Translations under genes and position numbers: made by a program
Shown here: positions 1 through 5,559 of the stretch, in pieces
Numbering within the stretch: the stretch's first letter is position 1
Layout: each line of letters starts with the position of its first letter
NCBI GenBank assembly: GCA_937877575.1
Contig: CALFIZ010000096.1
Coordinates: 1-5,561 of the forward strand
Source: an uncultured Marinilabiliales bacterium
GTDB taxonomy: Bacteria; Bacteroidota; Bacteroidia; Bacteroidales; BM520
Reading direction: 5' to 3'
Length of the DNA: 5,561 nucleotides
Notes under the pieces: generated by a model
The model's database searches: none
What the model was told of the DNA's origin: nothing
The model's input: the letters and a program-made list of their open reading frames with translations, nothing else

Positions 1-117
1 CGTGGTCAAGCACTGGATGAGGGTTGCAGTGAGTGGATCCCTAATGTTAAATTATCATCTCTTCGTTATGATTCAGCATGTTTTTGCACCTAACAATAAG
101 AATAAAAATCTTCAATT
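1..117. other. Leader region upstream of the protease, no assignable gene
   Basis: No gene can be supported here. On the plus strand one frame is open from the window edge to a TAA at 91-93, and another is open to a TGA at 119-121 that overlaps the protease start. Both are short, neither gives a recognisable peptide, and either could be chance or the tail of an upstream gene cut off by the window edge. The last 25 or so bases before the ATG at 118 are A-rich and lack a Shine-Dalgarno sequence, as is usual for Bacteroidota leaders. Confidence 0.5.
79..86 (+). promoter_or_regulatory. Weak candidate -7 element (TGTTTTTG) for the protease
   Basis: TGTTTTTG matches the Bacteroidetes -7 consensus TAnnTTTG except at the second base. 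It lies 31 bases upstream of the ATG, a reasonable leader length. I found no convincing TTTG -33 box at the expected spacing, so this is only a candidate; the real promoter may lie beyond the window edge. Confidence 0.28.
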
Positions 118-192
118 ATGAATATAAACCGAACATTTAACATTTTGACGTTGGCTATTGTGTTCCTGCTTTGCGGAACACAAGCCTTTGCC
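118..192 (+). other. Sec signal peptide of the protease (residues 1-25)
   Basis: A short N-terminus with Arg5 is followed by a hydrophobic core (ILTLAIVFLLCG) and an A-F-A site, with cleavage predicted after Ala25. Cys19 lies in the core, but the preceding residues (F-L-L) do not fit a lipobox, which needs Gly, Ala or Ser just before the Cys, so a type I signal peptide is preferred over a lipoprotein one. Confidence 0.85.
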
Positions 193-3100
193 TACAATTC
201 CAACAGCATTACCCCCGAACTCACGGAAGAGATGAGTAGGCGTTCCGATAACGAGAAAATCAACATCGTTATCATCATGAAACAGCAATACAACAGCGAG
301 TTGCTCGCCAATCGTGCGGCTAATTTTACAAATCGTGCCGAGCGTCGTGATTTTGTTGTCAATGAGTTGACACAATACGCTGAAGCTACGCAATACGAAC
401 TGCATATTGCTCTGGACGAAATGGAAAGACATGGCATGGTTGCCGACACGAAAGTGATTTGGATTGCCAATGCCATCAGTCTCTCAGCAACTAAAGATGC
501 TATTGATGAACTTGCCAAACGCAGTGACATCGCGCTCATTGGCTACGACAAGATGGAGCAGGTCATCTCCGAACCACAGCATTCACCTTCGATGATGGAT
601 GCAAGTAACCGCAGCCGTGATATCGGCAGCCACATCACTCACATTAATGCCGATGACGTGTGGGCATTGGGCTACACAGGCCAGGATGTCGTGGTGGCTA
701 TCATCGACTCGGGTGTCAACTACAATCACCTTGACCTTGCCGACCATCTTTGGGATGGCGGTTCTGAATTTCCGCACCACGGCTACGATGTTATGAATAA
801 CGACAACGACCCTATGGATGACTTGGGACATGGCACCCATTGTGCAGGCATCATCTGCGGTGACGGTACGGCGGGAGAGCAAGCCGGTGTGGCTCCGGAT
901 GCCACGCTGATGTGCGTGAAGGCTACCGATGACGAAGGAGCCTCGGCACCTTCCTACCTTGCTAACGGTATGCAGTGGGCATTGGAACACGGATGCGATC
1001 TGATGAGCATTTCCATGGGATTCACGGGGCAGCAGGCCTCATCAATGCAGTTGATCCGTAATACATGCATCAACGTGCTCAATGCCGGTGTGGTTGCTTC
1101 TTGCGCCGCAGGTAACGAGGGTAACTACCAGTCGAGCTATCCTGTTCCTTATAATGTGCGTTATCCGGGCAGTTGCCCTCCACCATATCTCGACCCTGAC
1201 CAGTTGGCTAACCCTGGCGGATTGAGCGCCGTAATTTGCGTGGGCTGTATCAGAACCAACAATACTCCGAGCTCTTTCACTTCTCATGGCCCGTCTTGCT
1301 GGACAAACACCACTTTCGGAGATTATCCTTACAACCCCGGCATAGGCTTGATCCGTCCCGATGTGTGCGCTCCGGGTGACTGGGTGCTCTCATTGGATTT
1401 TGAGTCAATTGACGACTACTACAGCGAGGGCGGCACTTCACAGGCTACTCCTTGTCTGACCGGAACCATTGCCTTGATGCTCAGCAAGGAGCATAACCTT
1501 TCTCCTGCCCAAATCTGCCAGATTGTGGAAGAGACGGCAGTGCCGTTGTCCCGCACGAAAAGCAACATCACAGGAAGTGGTTGCATCGATGCCTTGGCTG
1601 CCGTGAATGCTGTCAATGGCGTAGGTGTGCAAAACTACACTATCATCGTGTCAGCCAATCCGAGCAACGGCGGAACCGTTATTGGTGGCGGCATTTATCA
1701 GGAAGAACAGAATTGCACCGTCACTGCTACGGCTAACTTGGGCTTCACTTTCACCAACTGGACGGAGAACGGAAATGTGATTTCTGACGATGTCAGCTAT
1801 TCCTTCACAGTGAACGGTAACCGTAATTTGGTGGCTAACTTCACGGCTATTCAGCAAGACGTCACCATCACTGTCACAGCTAACCCGATTGAGGGCGGTA
1901 CGGTGACCGGTGCAGGGATTTACAATTTAGGCGAGACAGCGACATTGACTGCTACGGCCAATGAAGGTTATTATTTTATGTATTGGACAGAGAATGGCGA
2001 ACAAGTCTCCACAAGCGCAACATACAGTTTCATCGTTATGGAAGATGCTGATTTTGTGGCAAATTTTGCCGAAGGGGATTTTTGCTCCATCATATTTGAA
2101 CTTTATGATTCCTACGGCGATGGCTGGGACAACAACTATTTGGTGGTGACTGATGAAAACGGAGTATCACAACAGTTAACTATTGACGATGGCGCTTCAG
2201 CCACTTACATTCTTCCGTTCTTGGTCGGCAGCCATCTGACTTTGACTTGGATTATGGGAAGCTGGACAAGCGAATGTTCCTTCACGGTTAGCTATGAGAA
2301 CGGCATTGTAATTTATGAGGGCACCAACTTGAACAGCAGTTTCCAATACGAATTTGACGTGGACTGCAATGGCGCAACCCCTACCTATTATACCATCACC
2401 GCCACTGCCAACCCAACGGAGGGTGGTACGGTAACCGGTGCAGATGAATACCAGCAGGGCGAAACCTGCACTCTCATGGCTACAGCCAATGAAGGCTACG
2501 TATTCGTCAACTGGACGGAAAACGGCGAGATGGTTTCATCCGAGGCTGTCTATAGTTTTACGGTTACGGAGGATGCTGACTTTGTGGCGAATTTCGTCGA
2601 AGGGGATTTTTGCTCCATTACATTTGCCCTCTATGATGCTTACGGTGACGGCTGGAACGGCAACTATTTAGTAGTGACCGATGAAAACGGAGTATCGCAA
2701 CAGCTTACCATTGTGAGCGGTTCGACTGCCACCTATACTCTTCTTTTCTTGTCAGGCAGCCATCTCACTTTGAGCTGGATTGAGGGAAACTGGACAGACG
2801 AATGTTCCTTCACGGTGAGTTATGAGAACGGTACGCTAATCTGCGAAGGTTCTGACTTGAGCGGCGATTTCCAATACGAATTTGATGTGAACTGCAATGG
2901 TTCGTCACCGACCTATTACACTGTCACCGCTACTGCCAACCCAACAGAGGGCGGCACTGTGACTGGTGCGGGAGAATACGAAGAGGGCACATCCGTAACA
3001 GTCATTGCAACAGCTAATGACGATTATGTATTCATCAACTGGACAGAAGGTGATGTGGAAGTTTCCACAGACGCTTCATATACTTTCACAATTACAGAAG

Positions 3101-3891
3101 ACCATGACCTCGTAGCCAATTTCATATTACCTGGCATTTTAGGTGATGCAAATGAGGATAACATAGTCAATATCGCTGATGTTCAGGCTGTTGTGGCTTA
3201 TTTGTATGGATACGGCGTACCAATATTCAATGTGGTTAACGCAGATGCCAATCAGGATGGTATAATAAATATAGCTGATATACAGGCTATACTGATGATT
3301 ATCCAAAACGAATATCCTGCTAAATCCATGGGTGTCAAACCAGTTATCTATACAATAGAAAACGGCGTACTTAACATCTCACTGACAGAAGAGCTTTCAG
3401 GTGTGCAGATAAAAGTTGACGCTCCAATTGAAATAACCGACACCGACATTTTTGACGGTTTCGTAACTATAATTGACAGGGTACAAGGCACCGACAGCTA
3501 TATGTTCTTAGCATACAGTCTCGAAGGAAAAACTGTCAATCCGGGCAAATATTCCATTCTGAATATTGCTGACGGCGCAATTGAGCAGATAATTTTCTCA
3601 ACACCGACAGCCGCAACAGTGGATGGCATTGAAGGCGATCCGCTTGGCATTGCTGATGAGAGCGTTACAGTTAATGTCTATCCTAACCCAACTGACGGCA
3701 TGATTACCATTGAAGCCGACAACATTAGCGAAATAGTGATTATGAACATGATGGGTCAGATTGTAGGACGTTATGCTGACATTAACGGTTCATCCGCCAA
3801 TATCGACATGAGCGGTTATGAGAATGGCACTTACTTGGTACGCATCATTACAGACAGTTCTGTAATTGTCAAGAATGTTGTTAAGATGTAA
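118..3891 (+). CDS. Secreted subtilisin-like (S8) protease with B-repeats, dockerin-like segment and T9SS sorting domain
   Basis: A 1257-residue extracellular serine endopeptidase of the subtilase family. Seen in order: signal peptide 1-25; propeptide about 26-165, including an inhibitor-like stretch at 112-141; S8 domain about 170-500 with Asp197 (IIDSG), His238 (GHGTH), Asn333 (AAGNEG, oxyanion) and Ser441 (GGTSQATP), so the catalytic set is complete. Then InlB-type B-repeats at about 507-577, 582-651, 758-827 and 934-1003, two DxYGDGW modules at about 652-752 and 828-928, a dockerin-like pair of loops at 1009-1064, an unassigned beta-rich segment at 1065-1180, and a T9SS type A sorting domain at 1187-1257. 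The ATG at 118 is chosen because it directly precedes a good signal peptide. Predicted path is Sec, then T9SS, to the cell surface or medium. Substrate is unknown; degradation of host or dietary protein is an inference. Odd points are 14 cysteines in the S8 domain and a codon-use change near residue 1003. It is monocistronic, ending in a strong terminator. Confidence 0.93.
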   Translation: MNINRTFNILTLAIVFLLCGTQAFAYNSNSITPELTEEMSRRSDNEKINIVIIMKQQYNSELLANRAANFTNRAERRDFVVNELTQYAEATQYELHIALDEMERHGMVADTKVIWIANAISLSATKDAIDELAKRSDIALIGYDKMEQVISEPQHSPSMMDASNRSRDIGSHITHINADDVWALGYTGQDVVVAIIDSGVNYNHLDLADHLWDGGSEFPHHGYDVMNNDNDPMDDLGHGTHCAGIICGDGTAGEQAGVAPDATLMCVKATDDEGASAPSYLANGMQWALEHGCDLMSISMGFTGQQASSMQLIRNTCINVLNAGVVASCAAGNEGNYQSSYPVPYNVRYPGSCPPPYLDPDQLANPGGLSAVICVGCIRTNNTPSSFTSHGPSCWTNTTFGDYPYNPGIGLIRPDVCAPGDWVLSLDFESIDDYYSEGGTSQATPCLTGTIALMLSKEHNLSPAQICQIVEETAVPLSRTKSNITGSGCIDALAAVNAVNGVGVQNYTIIVSANPSNGGTVIGGGIYQEEQNCTVTATANLGFTFTNWTENGNVISDDVSYSFTVNGNRNLVANFTAIQQDVTITVTANPIEGGTVTGAGIYNLGETATLTATANEGYYFMYWTENGEQVSTSATYSFIVMEDADFVANFAEGDFCSIIFELYDSYGDGWDNNYLVVTDENGVSQQLTIDDGASATYILPFLVGSHLTLTWIMGSWTSECSFTVSYENGIVIYEGTNLNSSFQYEFDVDCNGATPTYYTITATANPTEGGTVTGADEYQQGETCTLMATANEGYVFVNWTENGEMVSSEAVYSFTVTEDADFVANFVEGDFCSITFALYDAYGDGWNGNYLVVTDENGVSQQLTIVSGSTATYTLLFLSGSHLTLSWIEGNWTDECSFTVSYENGTLICEGSDLSGDFQYEFDVNCNGSSPTYYTVTATANPTEGGTVTGAGEYEEGTSVTVIATANDDYVFINWTEGDVEVSTDASYTFTITEDHDLVANFILPGILGDANEDNIVNIADVQAVVAYLYGYGVPIFNVVNADANQDGIINIADIQAILMIIQNEYPAKSMGVKPVIYTIENGVLNISLTEELSGVQIKVDAPIEITDTDIFDGFVTIIDRVQGTDSYMFLAYSLEGKTVNPGKYSILNIADGAIEQIIFSTPTAATVDGIEGDPLGIADESVTVNVYPNPTDGMITIEADNISEIVIMNMMGQIVGRYADINGSSANIDMSGYENGTYLVRIITDSSVIVKNVVKM
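1636..1848 (+). repeat. First InlB-type B-repeat (residues 507-577)
   Basis: This stretch has the pattern of divergent InlB B-repeats: a beta strand ending in ANP, then GGTV, G-x-Y, TATAN, a NWTENG turn and a closing VANF strand. It directly follows the catalytic domain and is the most diverged of the four copies (IIVSANPSNGG against ITATANPTEGG). The equivalent Asn residues fall at 514, 589, 765 and 941, so copies 1 and 2 are 75 residues apart and the later ones 176. In this family such repeats serve as small spacer or adhesive modules in surface proteins. Confidence 0.8.
1861..2388 (+). repeat. Tandem unit A: B-repeat plus DxYGDGW module (residues 582-757)
   Basis: First copy of a 528-base (176-residue) in-frame tandem unit. 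It holds a B-repeat (about 582-651) and a module of about 100 residues (652-752) beginning DFCSI and containing LYDSYGDGWDNNYLVVTDE. The module has cysteines at 656, 720 and 750. A 20-base identical stretch begins at 2071 here and at 2599 in unit B; matches further along (for example at 2341 and 2869) keep exactly the same 528-base offset, so there are no net insertions or deletions between copies. Confidence 0.88.
2389..2916 (+). repeat. Tandem unit B: B-repeat plus DxYGDGW module (residues 758-933)
   Basis: Second copy of the 176-residue unit, with a B-repeat at about 758-827 and a DxYGDGW module at 828-928 (LYDAYGDGWNGNYLVVTDE). Counted by hand over 105 aligned residues of the module and linker, the two copies differ at about 27, giving roughly 74% protein identity. 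Cysteines 832, 896 and 926 correspond to those of unit A; Cys909 is extra and replaces Tyr733 of unit A. Confidence 0.88.
2917..3126 (+). repeat. Fourth B-repeat, partial third tandem unit (residues 934-1003)
   Basis: It begins with the same VTATANPTEGGTVTGAGEY pattern at the same 176-residue offset and ends in the LVANF strand. It is not followed by a third DxYGDGW module but by the dockerin-like segment. The array therefore reads B, B-module, B-module, B. The NWTENG turn is changed to NWTEGD here. Confidence 0.82.
3142..3309 (+). other. Dockerin-like calcium-binding segment (residues 1009-1064)
   Basis: Two EF-hand-like loops follow the type I dockerin pattern D-x-N-x-D-x-x-x-N-x-x-D: D1010, N1012, D1014, N1018, D1021 and D1043, N1045, D1047, N1051, D1054. 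Each is followed by a short helix (QAVVAYLYG and QAILMIIQN). The 33-residue spacing of the loops is normal for dockerins. In cellulosomes dockerins bind cohesins; in Bacteroidota secreted proteins the partner is usually unknown, and a structural calcium-binding role is equally possible. Confidence 0.8.
3676..3888 (+). other. T9SS type A C-terminal sorting domain (residues 1187-1257)
   Basis: The segment opens with VYPNPTDGMITIE, the hallmark start of Por-secretion C-terminal domains, and continues with a short beta-sandwich pattern (IVIMNMMGQIVG, then IDMSGYENGTYLVRI). It ends with a strand and a Lys near the terminus (VIVKNVVKM). In characterised relatives this domain directs passage through the T9SS translocon and is then removed, often with attachment to anionic lipopolysaccharide. 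Confidence 0.92.
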
Positions 3892-3914
3892 TTGACATCA
3901 ACCGCATTTATAAC

Positions 3915-3946
3915 AAAAAAGGGTGACCCAACGGTCACCCTTTTTT
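3915..3946. terminator. Bidirectional intrinsic terminator between convergent genes
   Basis: A perfect 14-bp inverted repeat has arms AAAAAAGGGTGACC (3915-3928) and GGTCACCCTTTTTT (3933-3946) around a CAAC loop. The eight G/C-containing pairs form the core, and the flanking A6 and T6 tracts give a U-run in either direction. It starts 24 bases after the protease stop and 36 bases after the kinase stop on the other strand, so it can end both transcripts. Confidence 0.93.
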
Positions 3947-3972
3947 ATTGCCTGTCACTGCTCGCTTCTCGT

Positions 3973-3993
3973 CCTGCCACATTACATGGCAGG
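3973..3993 (-). repeat. Hairpin spanning the kinase stop codon
   Basis: CCTGCCA (3973-3979) and TGGCAGG (3987-3993) form a perfect 7-bp stem with a 7-base loop that contains the TAA stop of the lipid kinase. No T-tract follows on the minus strand, so it is not a terminator by itself; the true terminator lies about 27 bases further on. A role in protecting the 3' end of the transcript is possible but unproven. Confidence 0.5.
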
Positions 3994-4890
3994 TGAGATG
4001 AACCTGATCGCCTTGTCCATTATCTCAACTTTGAAATAGGTGTCTTCCATTATCTCACCGTCAATTGATATGGCAAACTTATTGTCGGAAGTCATCTCCA
4101 CGACTTTGCCTCTTTTGTATGTGGTTATTTTCTTGAATTTGGGATCTTCAAGATAGGTGCCGTTGGAATAAGCCTTTAACATGGTGGCAAACTTGATGAT
4201 GGACACAGGGGCAATAAGACTTACGTCTATCAGCCCGTCGTCATTCAGTGACCTGGGACCGCAAATGAAACTTCCTCCGACAAAACGGCCGTTTGACAAA
4301 GTGCATAACATCAGATTGTCCTTGTTGATAGGCTCTCCGTCAACTTTAACTTTAATGTGATTTCTTCTTGAGGTGAACAGGGCTTTGACAATGCCGTATG
4401 TGTAAGAACTCTTGGGACCTCCGATAATAGGCTTGCGCTTTACCTGTATCATGGTCTTTGCAACCATGGCGTCAAAGCCGAAATTACAGACATTCAGTGA
4501 ATACCGGTCGCGCACCTTCATCAGGTCAACCTGATGCGGCGTGCCGTTGATGATTGATTTGAAATTTAAAAAACCGTCTTTCCCGCCATAGTATTTTACA
4601 AAATCGTTACCGCTGCCTGAAGGATAACATGACATCTCGGCATTCTTGAATCCGGCAATGCCGCTGACCACTTCATTGATGGTTCCGTCACCGCCGCATG
4701 CATAAAACCTGACATCGGTGTCCGGATTGGCGGTGCACCATTGCCTGATGTATGTGGTGGCGTCACCCTGACATTTGGTGACGTATGTTTCATAGTCTAT
4801 TTTGTTGTCAAATTCCTTGAGTTTGTAGGTTATTTCATTTGTAGCATCTTTTTGGCCTGCAATCGGGTTTATTATAAATATATGTTTCAT
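3982..4890 (-). CDS. Diacylglycerol kinase family lipid kinase (YegS/BmrU/LCB5-like)
   Basis: A 302-residue cytoplasmic or membrane-associated lipid kinase, of normal length for the family. Members phosphorylate diacylglycerol or related lipid alcohols with ATP, feeding phospholipid recycling. Visible motifs are NPIAG (8-12), the nucleotide-binding GGDGTINEV (66-74), PSGSGND (90-96), NDDGLIDV (216-223) and SIDGE (275-279), whose Asp277 and Glu279 match the DGE pair thought catalytic in YegS-like enzymes. The ATG at 4888-4890 places the first strand (HIFIINP) right at the N-terminus as expected. It follows the YqiA-like hydrolase on the same strand with a 42-base gap that contains its own TAnnTTTG element, so it can be transcribed alone or by read-through. 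The exact lipid substrate cannot be read from sequence; a sphingoid-base or undecaprenol-type substrate is possible, since Bacteroidota make sphingolipids. Confidence 0.92.
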   Translation of the reverse strand: MKHIFIINPIAGQKDATNEITYKLKEFDNKIDYETYVTKCQGDATTYIRQWCTANPDTDVRFYACGGDGTINEVVSGIAGFKNAEMSCYPSGSGNDFVKYYGGKDGFLNFKSIINGTPHQVDLMKVRDRYSLNVCNFGFDAMVAKTMIQVKRKPIIGGPKSSYTYGIVKALFTSRRNHIKVKVDGEPINKDNLMLCTLSNGRFVGGSFICGPRSLNDDGLIDVSLIAPVSIIKFATMLKAYSNGTYLEDPKFKKITTYKRGKVVEMTSDNKFAISIDGEIMEDTYFKVEIMDKAIRFISPAM

Positions 4891-4909
4891 TCCATAAAAT
4901 TTTGGCGCG

Positions 4910-4917
4910 CAAAAGTA
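4910..4917 (-). promoter_or_regulatory. Bacteroidetes -7 element (TACTTTTG) for the lipid kinase
   Basis: Read on the minus strand, TACTTTTG is an exact match to TAnnTTTG. It is followed by CGCGCC and an A/T-rich leader, and ends 19 bases before the kinase ATG. It lies wholly in the 42-base gap after the hydrolase stop. No clear TTTG -33 box was found upstream, where the sequence already belongs to the end of the hydrolase gene. Confidence 0.7.
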
Positions 4918-4932
4918 ATAAAAAATCGGAAA

Positions 4933-5508
4933 TTACTGCGACAGGAGTTCGTCTATGGCGGCGGAGATGGGTTTGAAGCCGTTGAAACGGTGTCCGTAGC
5001 CGGTGAAATATCTGAAATTATGACATTGCGGATACAGTTTTTCAAGATAATGATGGTCGCCCAGCATCTCATCGTCTTCAGAAAGAAGAAATATTGTGTT
5101 TTTGTCTTCGGGCTCTATCTTTGAAAAATCTTTCTCTTCAAATTCCTTGTATGTCTCCAAGTCTTTTTCTGTCAGTATATAACGCTCTTTGGTCACAAAG
5201 TTCCGGTTTTCGCCGATATGTTTGGCTAAAGTCACGGAAGGTTGTGTCACGGGATTTATGGCAAGGCATCCAGTGTGATGTTTTGCGGCACCGTATAAAG
5301 ACAGGAACCCGCCCATGGATGTGCCGACAACCAAATCAATCCTGTTTGTGATGAATTGCGAGTTGAGCTGTTTCAAAGTCGCTTTCAAATCCTTGTAGTT
5401 GAAGGTGGGAGTCAGTATTTTCCATTTGGGATACATTTTCCTGAGTGCTTCAGCCTTGGTGCCTGTGCCTGCTGAATTGAACCCATGGATATATAATATT
5501 GTGCTCAT
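4933..5508 (-). CDS. yqiA: YqiA-like alpha/beta hydrolase (UPF0227 esterase family)
   Basis: A 191-residue cytoplasmic alpha/beta hydrolase resembling E. coli YqiA, an esterase active on short acyl esters in vitro with no settled physiological substrate. Seen: N-terminal STILYIHGFNSAG (oxyanion-loop HGFNS), nucleophile elbow GTSMGG with Ser64, INPVTQP at 84-90, the family-typical GENRNFVTKERYILT at 99-113, Asp146 in SEDDEML and His173 in GYGHRFNGF. The triad Ser64/Asp146/His173 is thus complete and the length is normal. The ATG at 5506-5508 is chosen because YqiA proteins begin within a few residues of the first strand; the frame extends to a TTG at 5533-5535, but that TTG is the end of the promoter element TATTTTTG, so the longer form would start inside the promoter. 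No Shine-Dalgarno is visible. First gene of a probable pair with the lipid kinase. Confidence 0.88.
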   Translation of the reverse strand: MSTILYIHGFNSAGTGTKAEALRKMYPKWKILTPTFNYKDLKATLKQLNSQFITNRIDLVVGTSMGGFLSLYGAAKHHTGCLAINPVTQPSVTLAKHIGENRNFVTKERYILTEKDLETYKEFEEKDFSKIEPEDKNTIFLLSEDDEMLGDHHYLEKLYPQCHNFRYFTGYGHRFNGFKPISAAIDELLSQ

Positions 5509-5532
5509 TGTCAGTATATGATTTTCAAAATG

Positions 5533-5540
5533 CAAAAATA
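5533..5540 (-). promoter_or_regulatory. Bacteroidetes -7 element (TATTTTTG) for the hydrolase
   Basis: On the minus strand TATTTTTG matches TAnnTTTG exactly and is followed by CATTTTG. It ends 24 bases before the ATG at 5508, giving a leader of about 20 bases. The -33 region would fall at or beyond the window edge and cannot be judged. Confidence 0.68.
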
Positions 5541-5559
5541 ATAATTATATATTATTTTT
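5534..5559. repeat. AT-only inverted repeat over the hydrolase promoter
   Basis: AAAAATAATA (5534-5543) and TATTATTTTT (5550-5559) are a perfect 10-bp inverted repeat around ATTATA. It overlaps the -7 element of the hydrolase. Because it is made only of A and T it may be chance in an AT-rich promoter; an operator or an upstream gene's terminator are alternatives. Confidence 0.4.

Noticed and set aside
1..93. Open frame from the window edge to TAA at 91-93, as a possible end of an upstream gene
   Set aside because: Only 30 codons, no recognisable motif, and another plus-strand frame is equally open; it cannot be told from chance.
172..174. Cys19 as a lipoprotein attachment site
   Set aside because: The residues before it are Phe-Leu-Leu, which do not fit a lipobox, and a good A-F-A signal peptidase I site follows at residue 25.
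583..990. 135-residue minus-strand open frame inside the protease
   Set aside because: It lies opposite the S8 catalytic domain, whose motifs are intact on the plus strand; the minus-strand peptide has no family features and no promoter or start context.
1861..2916. The stalk repeats as a mobile element or CRISPR-like array
   Set aside because: The units are long, in frame, encode matching protein domains and have no terminal inverted repeats, spacers or transposase.
4741..5124. 127-residue plus-strand open frame across the kinase/hydrolase junction
   Set aside because: It crosses the start of one well-supported gene and the end of another on the opposite strand, and its peptide looks like a reverse-complement shadow.
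118..5508. A new multi-gene defence or secretion system linking all three genes
   Set aside because: The protease is convergent to the other two and separated by a strong terminator; the hydrolase and kinase belong to common housekeeping-type families with no defence domains.
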